Positions 22,837 through 33,356 of a DNA stretch of 64,000 nucleotides are shown here, one piece after another. Both the position numbers and the translations under genes were made by a program. The notes under the pieces were generated by a model that saw nothing but the letters and a program-made list of their open reading frames with translations, was not told where the DNA came from and did no database searches. Source of the DNA: Microbotryum silenes-acaulis (taxonomy: Eukaryota > Basidiomycota > Microbotryomycetes > Microbotryales > Microbotryaceae); the NCBI GenBank assembly GCA_003665825.1, contig QPFY01000010.1, positions 806,001-870,000 of the forward strand, written 5' to 3'. Within the stretch, counting starts at the first letter, position 1, and every line of letters starts with the position of its first letter.

Positions 22837-24404
22837 TCATAGTGATGCCAACACCTTCTTCATACCTTCTTCGTGCACGATCAGAGCGGCGCCGTGTTGC
22901 GCACCCTTGACGCACGTGATACAATCATCACTAATGCCAGCTTCGTGCAAGTATGCCACCACCGCGTCCGCATCAACGAGGAAATCGCGCTCGGCGAGAA
23001 TAATCTGCAGCGAGGCCGGGTCGGTTCGCGGTAGGTCGCGCTCCATCAACAACATGTCGGACCAGATAAAGTTGCGACAGATGGTGTGCGCGGTACCAAG
23101 TTCGCGGGCGACAAAGTAGCCCAACAAGACCTCCATCGTCTCGCGCCACGGCTGATGTAGGAACGAGTAGCACACGTCGCCCTGCCAGAGGCAGAACGAG
23201 ACTGCATCGGCGAGAACGTTGCGGCGACAGAGCTCCTTGGCACCTCGAAGCAGCCACGCATGGACCATTGTGCCATTGCTGTGACTGAGGATAGTGCATT
23301 CGGTGTAGCCTTTGGCGGCGCAGATGGCTTTGAAAGAGGCGACGTGCTCATCCTTGCTCGGCGGGTGAAGGAAGTGGCGGTGGAAGATTTGTGTCGAAAT
23401 GTTGGGTTGAATGAGAATCATGATCGGTTGGGGCTGTGCCAAGAACCGGCGCAAGAAATCAAGATCTGAAGAAATGATTTTGATCAGGACCGAGTTGGAG
23501 AAGCATCTAGAGCTTAGCCAACGGTGCGAACCAACTCACATTGCCCGAGTCCGATTCCAAGACCATGAACAAACATAATGGGAAGACCGGCCGAAGTTTT
23601 TGAGCGCTTATCCGGTCGAGCGCCGCGCGTGATGTACGCGCATTCGCCGTATCGCTCGTAGCGGCATCCATTGGCGAGAAGCCAAGCATACGTGAGCAGA
23701 GTGACCGAGTTGCAAACGATGTAGTAGCCGACGGGTCGATGTGCCGCTCGGACCGGATCCATTGTCAGCCGGATCGACTCGACCTTTGGGTTACGCCCGG
23801 GGGTGAAGTCGTGGTGCAATCGGTGTTGCATCCACTCGATGCCTTCGTTGATCAAAACATCCGCTTCTGATCCAGATACGACGTCTTCTGGTCTAGCGTC
23901 GGCCACTGCCCAAGCGATCCACTCGATCGCGTTGGCGCGGTAGATTTCGGATAGGGGAGGGCGGCCTCTGAACCACTGACGGAACTTGAGCCGCATAACC
24001 TCGGCGGCCATCTCATCGACTTCTTCCTTTGTCAGAGAAGTCTTCGTGGTGCGGGGCTTACGGACGCCGACTTGTCGCTCCTTGAGCTTGGCGCCAACTT
24101 CAAGACACTCGAGAAAGATTCGTCGCATCTCGTCTGGTCCGGGGTGAACGAGCTCTTTGGGTCGTTGCGCCTTCTTGGTGAGGTAGAAAAGAAACACGGA
24201 GAAGGGGATGTCCAAGTACGCATGGTACAGCAGGAAGAGGTACCAGTACCTTGACGTCCACGCGGCTCGCTGCGAATCCGATAGGACCAAGTGGTGGTAC
24301 GGGACGAGCACCCAGCTCAACGGTGTCAGCGCCCAGACGAGAGCCGTCGGGACGATGAGTGTCACCCAGCCACCAAAGGACAGAGGCGCATCGGAGGGTG
24401 CCAT
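22837..24404 (-). CDS. Membrane-anchored alpha/beta hydrolase, fungal family
   Basis: Function unknown; a serine hydrolase acting on an unidentified ester or lipid. Two exons join in phase across a short intron (after GLGIGLGQ, resuming LDFLRRFLAQ). The N-terminus has two hydrophobic segments (WVTLIVPTALVWALTPLSWV and YWYLFLLYHAYLDIPFSVFL), so it is probably a membrane protein. A roughly 200-residue helical region precedes the hydrolase fold. Fold motifs: PIMFVHGLGIG (oxyanion), CTILSHSNGTMVHAW with the nucleophile Ser in an S-H-S-N-G elbow whose first Gly is Ser, LAERDFLVDA (acid) and GAQHGAAL (His). The triad looks complete. Similar two-domain proteins occur widely in fungi without a defined substrate. 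Confidence 0.75.
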
Positions 24405-24547
24405 GGTAGCGAGTCAATGGGTCTTGAACGGATGACGGAAGGGAGACCAGTGCAGAGGCGCGCCGCAGAAGAGGCAGAGGCGAGACGAGCAATGACGGAG
24501 TTCGGCCGATCTCACGGCTCGGTGTTGTCCGGCGACGTAGAGCGATG

Positions 24548-24613
24548 GCCGAGGCACTGTGCTCGCCCGATCAGGTGTCTGCCGAGGCACTCTGCTCGCC
24601 CGATCACTTGTCT
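24548..24613. repeat. 33-bp tandem duplication, two copies
   Basis: Positions 24548-24580 and 24581-24613 repeat the same 33-bp unit (gccgaggcact...cccgatca..tgtct) with only a few mismatches. It lies about 145 bp upstream of the hydrolase start codon, so it could duplicate a promoter element. No known binding site was recognised. Confidence 0.8.
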
Positions 24614-25306
24614 CGGCTTGGCCGCCGGAGCCTCAAATTTATGACTCGATTCGTATTTTTTGTTGAGGGCAGAGGCGCCTTGTCGCAGCCTCCGACTCAC
24701 CAAGTTCACTGTGAAGTTGGGCCTGATCACAACACTCGCACGCTCATCGCGACGGATTTTCGTTCAGATTCGGCACGACGGCAAGCATTCGTCTCCAAGT
24801 CACACGACTACCGTCTGACTAACGGTACGTGCACCTTGTAGTGAGAATTGTGTGAGAATCTACGTGGTAGTGATGCCGCTCTCGTGTCTGGATTTGACCT
24901 GCTTTGAGGTCCTTCAATCCATGGTGGTGGGTTGACTGAGTTCAGTTTTAGTCACGTGACCGGGGACTCCGAACGCCGGGCGTCTACTGGCTCTGGATAT
25001 ATGCACTCGTTAGCCTGGGCCCTGGGGATCGGAGGACACGCAGATTCCACCTCGCAATGCGGCAAAACCGATGTTTTTTCTGTAGATTGGTCAAAGGGGG
25101 ATTTGAAGACGTATAGTACAATCGCGATATTCCATCTCGGGAGTTGTAATAAGACGGAGATGGCGACTGCCGGGCACTGGGAATTCGGCGCTGCCTCGGC
25201 CGGCCCTCGGTGAAGTGGTGCTCCTGCCCCCCCTGCCACTGAGGCTGGCGGTAGATTGCTCACTTTTCCCCACCCTCACCTGCTGCATTCGTACACCTGG
25301 GGGGCC
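24614..25306. other. Divergent intergenic region
   Basis: This separates the hydrolase (minus) from the PXB-PX gene (plus). It includes AT-richer patches near 24640-24660 and 25070-25130 but no convincing open frame or motif. It presumably carries the PXB-PX gene promoter. Confidence 0.45.
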
Positions 25307-28300
25307 ATGGTCGCCATGGATAACGGCTTTATTGACTACTCGGGCTCTGTCAAGTCTGGAAAAGGGTCGCACAAGGACAAGGAGAGCGATGACCGCGGTA
25401 CTACACCTTTGAAGCGCTCCAAGACGAGGTCGAGATCCAAACCGTCGAATGAGGACGGCAATGGCGACCTCAGTGAAGCCAGCGGTCAGAGCGGCACTCA
25501 AAGCGACAACGACGACGAATCTCCCCGACCTACAGTGGTCAGAAAGTCTTCTCGCAAAAGTTTGAAGGCGAAAATGGGTGGATACTCAGGCGGGGATGAT
25601 GACGAGGAAGAGGACTCGCGGGCGGGCGAGGTGGGGGCGGGGGCGGCCCAAGCCCAGCCGGCAAGCTTCGCTGTGCCCAAGCCGAAGCGAGTGACCATTG
25701 TGAGTAAAGAAGTTTAGGTGTTTATGTATCTTCTTGTGAGAGCGTTCGTATTGAGACACAGAGCCATAACCTCTCGTCCTCACGTGCCGGCGACTTCCGG
25801 GACTGACTTTGGCTCGTTTGTGAACTAGCCTTCCGTCGTAAGCGACTCGCCGCCTGTCATCGACTACTCGCGCAAGACCTCGACCATCTCCAAGTCGGAG
25901 CAACGCATCGCATCCAGCGCCAAATCTGCGGCTCCCCAGTCGGATCGCAGCGACAGCGATTCCACCGAGCCGCCGGCCACCGCGATCGCACTGAGCCAGC
26001 GATCCTCCCGCGATGCCCGTGGGGCCGGCAACAGCGAGGACGATGGCGATGACGATGACGATGACGAAGAAGGAGGAGGAGGAGGAAGAGAAGGGGCAGA
26101 CGACGTTACTGAATCTCAAGGCCAGGAGTCGCCTCGTCTGATTGCGGATCGACGTCGATCCTCCCAGGCGATCCCTGGTTCTCGTCGCAAAGTCAGCTCG
26201 CAGCAAGAGTCAGCTTTTGCCGAGGACTTGAGCGATTCTTCGGCCCATCGTGCTGACAGCCGAGCGGGCGGGGCGGGCGCGGTGGTCGGTCCAGGACCCC
26301 TCACGATTCTCACGCAGGCTCCGGCTGGTCCAAAGAAGCTGCGCAGAAAATCCATCTTCGCGGCATCACTTCCCGTGGCCCGAGACCCCGGCTCGTCGAG
26401 TGCGGGAGGGGCCAAGCTCGTGCGCCGAAAGAGTTCGGCCTCTCAACGCCGTCCCTCAACGGGGCAGCAATCGTCAAACTACCAGTCCGCCGTCAACGAC
26501 TCTGACAGCGAAGATGATGATCACCGTGCGGGCCGACGAGGCTCTCGAGCACGACTCGGGTCTCGCGGCGCCGCGTACATCGCGCCCGGCGAAGGCATCG
26601 ACAACGAGGAAGAGTCTGCACCCGCCCACACCTCGCGACCCCATGCTGTCCGCCGACAGAGCATGATTTCGTTTTCTCGAGTCGACATCGAGTATGACGA
26701 GGAAGAAGATGATCTCAAGCAGAAAGGAAGCGCGAGGTCGTACGGGCCTGGTCTCGGCTCGACGACATCCACCGCATCCGCCAAGCCTTCGCCTCAGCGA
26801 GAGGTCAACGAGATGGACCTCACCCCCCAAGATCGACACTATCTGAATCGGATGATGATAAAGTGAGTCTTGTTGGAGCACCAAGTGCCCGACCACCCGA
26901 TACAAGCGGCTGACAACAGGTGACACACAGTCTGGAGATCCAGCGAGAAGGCTCGGCTTTGTCCAAGATCGGTGCCCTGACGGTCTATGGCGAGCCCTTC
27001 CTCCCTCATCCCAACGGTCCCAATTCCCGTCCTCGCCATCTAGCTCCACAAAGCGGCGGCTTGCTCAGCATGGTCGGTATGGGCGGCGGCGGCGAGGCCA
27101 AGCGGGAAGCCGGCTTTGAGAATTATGAATGGGAAGAAGGTCAAAACCTCGAATCGCCCGTACTGCGGTACCTCTTCTGGCGCTTCTTGTACCACATGCC
27201 AGTTTTGCGTGAAGCCAAGCCCGAATACTGGACGGACCGCATCCAACCGTTCTGGGACTCCTTCATGGAACGGGACCTCTCAACCACAGCCGAGCGTGCC
27301 GAGATCACTAAACGACGCCTTTTGGGTATGGGATTCACCCGAGTCCTTGGCACCTACACTTCCACGTGCCTGCCCCCGCAAGGGCGGCATGCGCCTGCGC
27401 GACCGTCCATCACCGTCATGCGCCGCATTGATCATCTCGTTCCTGGGTCCATGGACAGCCTGTGGATGTCGTTCAGGCCCAAAGATCCCATCGCTTACAA
27501 CGCATGGTCAGCGATTGTTTCGGAAGAAGAAAGTGGTGGCGAAACGGCTTTCCTCATCATCTCACGCGTGCTTGTGGTCGAAGGGGTTCCGACGTACTTG
27601 GTACTGCGCAAGTGGTCCGCGTTCGTGAAGTTGGCGCGGGCCATGGAAGAAGTCGATCCCAAAAAATTGCTCGATACACCTCTGCTACCCGTTTCGAGCC
27701 CAAAAGTAGCGCCTCCTCGAGCTCAGCTGCAGCAGTACTTGCGCATGCTCATCATTGCGCTCTCGTCGCCTCCGTCTCAACTGAGCGACAGTGCGATGCT
27801 AACGGACGCTCGCACCAAGCTCGAAGCATTCTTGCTGGGATCAGCGGAGAAGGCGAGCCTGCAAGAACTTCAGGAATGGGTCGCCGAAGGGGAAAGAGAC
27901 GAGGACAAGGCGGAGCGGCTGCGAGAGCAATGGGTCCGGGTCGGCCGACGAGGCAAGAAGCTGCGTACCACTTGGGCGCTCTATCGAAGCGCACTCATCT
28001 CCGGAGCTGAGATTGACAAGTCGATGGCGCTTGTGAAGCGCAGCTCGCAGCTCAAGACCTTGCCCGAGTCCTACCGTGACGCCGAAGAATGGGCGCGCAT
28101 TTGGGTGGCGTACATGTTCCACTACTTCTTCATCTCGAACGAAAATGGACCGGAGATCCTCGCACTCCTCAAGTCCTTCCATGACCTGATCCCGTACGCT
28201 GCTCTGAAGCTCGGTCTTTCGCTCGTGAACCCGACGCTGGCCATTCGAGCAATCGTACAGATTTTGTTGGGTCAGCCGGCTGGGCAAGCATCCCTCTTCC

Positions 28301-29802
28301 AGCGCATCTTTGCGATCATTTGCAACAGCGGTATCAAGCAACAAAAGAAGCTCGCCGCGCAATTCCGCGCTCGCATCGACAGCGAGATCGTATGCGCAGC
28401 GATCGAAAAGCATGTCTACTCTGCCTACGAAGTGCGCCAAGCAACTCGAGCGCAGGCAGGTGCGTTCATCCGGCTTCAGAATGTTTGTGAACCAGCAACT
28501 CGGCTGACCCAGTATCTGACCCTCTCTAGAGAAACGCGACGAAGAGATTGTCATCACGATCATGCGCGTCCACGCCAACGACACGCAGGTGAAGATGCTC
28601 AAGGATTGGCACTCTGAATACACCCGACGCGGTGGCGTCGATGTAGAAGTGGACGATATTTCGAAAGCGGGCAAGTTTCAGAATGTTAAGGGCCTGTTGG
28701 CTGCCGTCTGTCGCACACGGGATCGTGAGCAAGTCGTAGGTGTCGTCATGGAGAGCAACACACCCAAGACGCTGCACGCTTCCGTGTCGATCTTTTACAA
28801 GACGATTTACAAAGTTGCTGAAGCGTCGAATCTTTCGGAACGTCTGGGTGACTTGCAAGCTTTCCTGGACGACATGATCAAGGTCTCCTACTCGGAGAAG
28901 AACAGTAAGTGCTTTTCGGCAGTATCGGAGTGGTGGTCTCGTCTGATGCTGATCAGACGTTCGCTTGGTCAATTTCAGCGCCGGCCGATTTCATCGCCCT
29001 CGCGGCACGCCACGATCAAAAGCTGTACTATATCATGCATGAGCTGGCATCGAACGGTGGAACTCTGCTCGACCCATTGATTGACTGGAGCAAATCTGGT
29101 CTCGCCTTTATCCGTGAAGGCGTCCCTCCGGTCGAGAAGTCGGGGAGACGCCGCAACTCGACTTCCTCGCGCCGTGAAGGAGGCGACTCGAAAGCCGTTT
29201 CCGAAGCTCCTCAACGCGCAGGGGTCGACTACGACGCCTTGCTCGCGAGTCAGCCCGAGAAGACCCGCAAAGCCGTGCTGAGTGAGGTTCGAGCCTTGGC
29301 TCGCTGGACGAGCTATCGCAAAGTCTACTCGGACATTTCCTTGCGAGTCGATCTCTTGCAGGTCGAGCATCCCGATCCGGCGTCTGCTGCGGGGGCATGG
29401 GCCGCATCGTTGGACAAAGATGTCTTGTACGAGGACCTAGTGCTGCAGGACGGAGAGGTGATGGATTTGCTCGTCAAACGCGAGGACTCGCCTATGGAGT
29501 TCGGATGGTTCGGCGAACTGGAAGGCATCAATGGCCTGCTCGTCGACTGGAGGCGCGTCGAAAAGGTCGAGAAGAGTGTCGCCGAGAAGAGGAGACGTCA
29601 GCAGGGGAAACCGGCACGTAAGGGCTTCTTCGGAAAGAGCTCGACGACAAATGACGATCGGGAAGAAGAAGAGGAAGAAGTCAAGAAGACTTCGATTCAA
29701 CTGCCTGCGCCGAGCGTCAACTCCTCGAAATCGTTGTTGGTGCAGTTCATCGACAGCATTGGTCCGGCTCTGCGAGCCGCAATCGACAACGACGTCAAGT
29801 GA
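25307..29802 (+). CDS. PXB-PX-DUF3818 protein (yeast Ypr097w/Lec1-like)
   Basis: Proteins of this family bind phosphoinositides through a PX domain and are linked to lipid or sterol distribution between lipid droplets and the plasma membrane. Five exons: 25307-25699, 25829-26862, 26931-28459, 28530-28904 and 28979-29802. They total 4155 bp (1384 aa) with all phases consistent. The first 450 or so residues are disordered, Ser/Asp/Glu-rich with basic patches. The PXB domain begins at MDLTPQDRHYLNRMMI and includes YLFWRFLYHMPVL. The PX domain follows (AFLIISRVLVVEGVPTYLVL, RKWSAFVKL, then APPRAQLQQYLRML). The DUF3818 region occupies the C-terminal 600 residues, including AYMFHYFFISNENGPEI and MEFGWFGELEGINGL. 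The start is the first in-frame ATG; a second Met lies three codons on. Family is confident, cellular role inferred. Confidence 0.85.
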
Positions 29803-30061
29803 TTTCCACGTCATTTTTATATACGCTTGTTCTTGTACTACCTTTTTCTTATGGTTCGGCTTAATATGATATGGGCGTGATACTAGGTTCATTGCTTCGT
29901 CGTGCGATTATCCAGAACCCTTGATTTCAATGAAAGCTTTATTTTGTCGTCCGATAACGTCTCATCCGGAGATTGAATGTGTATATTATAAACCCCAAGA
30001 CCGTCGCCATTTCCTCGTCCTCCGAAAAACTTTACTCGACCAAGAGCGTGCACCAGCCCGG

Positions 30062-31843
30062 TTAAGCTTTGATGCCCGTGATTGGGTCGACTTTGATGTA
30101 GGTCTCCTTGAGACGTTGTTCGACCCACTCCCCGGCCTTGACGGGTTCATACTTTGCTGGACGGTCCTCCGTGATGCAAGAAGGCAACACTTCGATCAAA
30201 ACATCGTAGTCGACTCCAAAAAAAAAGGGCAGGCTCATCTGGGTACGCGATAAGGGGTTCGATCAGACCGCCATGCGAGTGAACGGCCTAGTCGACGAAG
30301 ACTTACCCTGTCCTTCCCTGTTCGGTTGATGGCACGATGGATGGTCGACTTGAAAATACCGTTTGTCCATCGCTGGAGTTGGTCCGCGATGTTGACCACA
30401 ATCGTGCCAGGGATAGGAGGCGCTTGGACCCAGTCACCGGCGCTATTGAGAACTTGCAAGGCCGATACATCTCCGTGCTGGACGAGCAGAGTGAACATCT
30501 CGTAGTCTGAAGAATTGACACAAGCGCGGTGTTAGTTGTGAGGAGAATTTTCAAGGCGTTGTGATGCATCACTCGAAACATTATCGCGACGGCGCCGTGC
30601 CCTTCGCCTTGGGTTTTTAAGCACACTTCTCCGGCTGCTTCCGCCCAGTTCCCAAACGCACCACTATGGCTACCGATCCCAATCGCAGTCATGTCGATGG
30701 GTCCGGTCTGCGGCGGGTAATGCAGAATCCTCATCACGGAGCCCGGATTGGTCAATTTGTCGTCGAAATAGTTCTCCTCCCTGTGGATGGTTGCGGAATC
30801 AGCAATCATAGCACCAGAGCATAAAATCGCCGAGAAACGAGCAGCCTGAACTGACAGATTCAGGGCCAATGCAAATAACGGGAAGAGTTTCTTGCTCAAT
30901 GCCATGATATGGTCCCATGTCGCTTCGAGCGCCGGCTTGAACCCGGGAAGATCTTTCTCTGAGGGCCACAGGTTGCCTGAGATGACACCTTCTTTCTTTT
31001 CGGTTCCTTGATGAAACGTCTGCGAATCGGATCCCATATCAAACGATTCGTGTACGTCCCCTCGAGACGCAGGATCGACGGCTTCTCCCATCAAAGCTGC
31101 TCAGGGGTTATGCCGAACACCGAGTCCTTCTCAGATACTGCTCGCTGGCCGAGAAAAAATATACGGCGAAGCGACTCACGTGCATAGCCTTTGAACGATG
31201 TCCCCTTGTGCAAATCGACCTCCATCTTCTTTTCTGTCGGTTGAGCGAAGAATTGCTTGCCCTGACTGTGATCAGAAGATCGACGCGCCGTGGCCGTCAG
31301 TGCTCTGCGATCTGATAGGAAAGCCGAAGGCGCGCCTTTGCCGCTCCAAGCGCGCCAAGCGAGGGTGCGATATGTGATTGGGGAGACTCACGCGAAGGCT
31401 TCATCGAGAATGGATTGTGGAACGCCGTGGTTCGAGATGTAGAAAAATCCCGATTCGATAGCGGCCTGTAGTAGATGTTTAAGTAATGAGTAGGCGATAC
31501 TCGGCTTAGCACGGCGGCACTATGGACTTCGGCCTCGGCCACTTTAAGGTGGGCACCGCGAACGCGAGGCGGCGAAATCAAGTCCTCAATTAGGAACATT
31601 TAGGAGGTGGAGCGTACTTTTTGGACCTGCACAAAGCTCCTTTATCGTCAGCGACTTCTCGCATGTACAATCACCCCGTCGCGAATCCCGCAGACGTACC
31701 TCGAGCGCCAAGGCCTGTCTATCTTCCAGCTTGGACGAGGTCAACCTGGTCATGTCGATGATGGGCAACTCGGCGAACGCTTTTGCCTCGATATCACTTG
31801 AGATTAAGCGTTCCTCGAGTCCTGTTTGTAGTTTGATGGCCAT
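30062..31843 (-). CDS. 2-oxoglutarate/Fe(II)-dependent dioxygenase (isopenicillin N synthase-like)
   Basis: Non-heme iron oxygenase of the 2OG-FeII_Oxy class; substrate unknown. Conserved blocks in order: the N-terminal DIOX_N motif AAIESGFFYISNHGVPQSIL, KQFFAQPTEKK, KGTSFKGY, HESFDMG, FPLFALALNL, MRILHYPPQ, then SHSDYEMFTLLVQ, where His and Asp of the HxD iron motif meet across an intron. The distal iron ligand is the His of STIHRAINR, and RYS after it would bind 2-oxoglutarate. The product ends DPITGIKA. Exon 1 (31700-31843) is joined to exon 3 (31392-31465) by a 9-bp exon at 31618-31626 encoding VQK, which restores a continuous helix before AAIESGFF. An upstream in-frame Met at 31948 is possible, but MAIKLQTG fits the family better. 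Confidence 0.85.
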
Positions 31844-32099
31844 GGTGTTGGTACTCAGCGGGGCGTGTGGTGTGGACGGAACAGGGAGCCAATTGGTTCG
31901 CAGATCGCGGGGGGAAAGCCTCCGAGGTCTCGGTCGTCGTTCGGACACCGAGGGGCCGAGATCAGCCGCCTCAGGGCGCTTACGGACACGAACTTGTCGT
32001 CCGCGATCAAATAATGCAATTTGGAAGACACGAGAATTTTACTTCATTATTCCTACCTTCCAGCACATTCCAGTTGTGGCCGTTATACCTTGCAAAAAG

Positions 32100-32530
32100 A
32101 AACCCGCGATCTGATTCCTCCACTTGAGCCTTATCGCCGGCGAGACGAAGCCGTAGAGATCGACAGCTTCCCATTTGTCAGTGGTCGGCCTGACCCGCCT
32201 GATTTGGTATCGATTCGGAGGGGCAAGGGGTAAGGGTTGTTGAAGATCGAATTTTGAAGCTCTTTGATGAGTTTGAGAGAATGCAAGGGCACGACACGGT
32301 CGTCATGGTCCGCCGTGAGATGCATCAGCGGCGGGTATGTCTTGGGCAGATCGACCGTGTGCAGGGGCAGCTCCGAAAAGTCCCCGACAACTAGAGTGGA
32401 AGTACTCACTGAAGTAAGTAGTCGAAGTCCTTGGGTATATCCGCGCATCCAAAGTCGCTTCTTCAAGCCCGGTCAGTGATGAAGGGATGGTAGTAGCGAC
32501 GGTGCTGGACAGCGTGAAGCAACTTTGCGC
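32100..32530 (-). pseudogene. Prolyl oligopeptidase C-terminal fragment, decayed
   Basis: The family is S9A serine peptidases that cleave after proline. Recognisable pieces are [37 protein letters not shown] with [32 protein letters not shown], and in another frame [19 protein letters not shown]. The Asp of the triad (DHDD) survives. Lesions: a TGA at 32463-32465 where the family has Trp (A-W-x-S-D), a disrupted splice phase before PLHTV, loss of the catalytic His (GHGAG reduced to GGSG), and a frameshift after RPLT. The N-terminal propeller and the nucleophile Ser region are missing from the window. It is a relic without intact function. Confidence 0.8.
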
Positions 32531-33356
32531 TACGAGACGAGTCGAAGCAGGAGGAAGCGCCAGGACCGGATAAATTGATCTCGGAGAAAGCCGTCTAGAG
32601 AGGATGCACATTGTAGACGGTGAGGCTAGCTCTCTGTCGCTGGGGACGGGCAGAGTGGTCGGCAATGACGCTCATGTATGACTCGGTTCGCGGTCGACAG
32701 AAAGCGGCAGAATAGCGAAGTGAGGCGCACGGTTTTGGCTCAGACGGTCTCAGGCTAAATCTGGAACCCCTCACTCTGAGAATGGAGCGTCGGCAAAGTG
32801 CTGTTGAAAATGGGATCATGCGGTCAGCAGCCAGATAAGAGTGGTAGAACCGTCGGCTCCGCATGTGCCTACGCCAAACAAAAGAAAAGGGAAAAAGAAG
32901 AATGTTGTGGTCGGCAGACTGTAGGGTTTCCGTAGTGCTATACTTGCCACCGACATTTCCTTGGTAGATCACCTCGGATAAACGCCGGGATACCAGACCG
33001 GTTCTTGCAACTGAGACAGCCGCTGTCTGATGTCTCGCAGTTGAGTTTGCGATGTTTGTCCCTCATTAGTCAGGAGATTTATTCAAGGAAGTTCTGTTAA
33101 ACCAAAGACTCAAGCTGTATATCCCGCTTAGAACACGTTACATCGATTTCAGATAGGAACTGGCCCCTCCCGACAAACCCGCGCTTCTCCGGTTGCGATT
33201 GGTCGTGTCGTCGACCGGCGATTAAGGGCGTCGACCTATATATGTGCGGCGGCCTAAGCTGCGACACCGGCTGCGGTCTGTTTCCTTTCCTTCTCATTCG
33301 TTCCTAGCCCCCACCTCCGCCTCTACCTTCCATCCCCCAATCTATCACTAGCCAAC
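32531..33356 (+). promoter_or_regulatory. Upstream region of SDR gene with CCAAT and TATA elements
   Basis: An inverted CCAAT box (ATTGG) is at 33198-33202 and a TATATAT element at 33237-33243, about 114 bp before the SDR start codon. From about 33277 to 33350 the sense strand is strongly C/T-rich, as in many fungal leaders. This is the clearest core promoter in the window. The part left of 33150 has no recognised gene. Confidence 0.6.

Noticed and set aside
32100..32530. Prolyl oligopeptidase of the peptide-macrocyclising (POPB) kind with a nearby peptide cluster
   Set aside because: The fragment is too short and damaged to tell the subfamily, and no precursor peptide gene is visible. The neighbouring dioxygenase and SDR are not evidence enough for a cluster.
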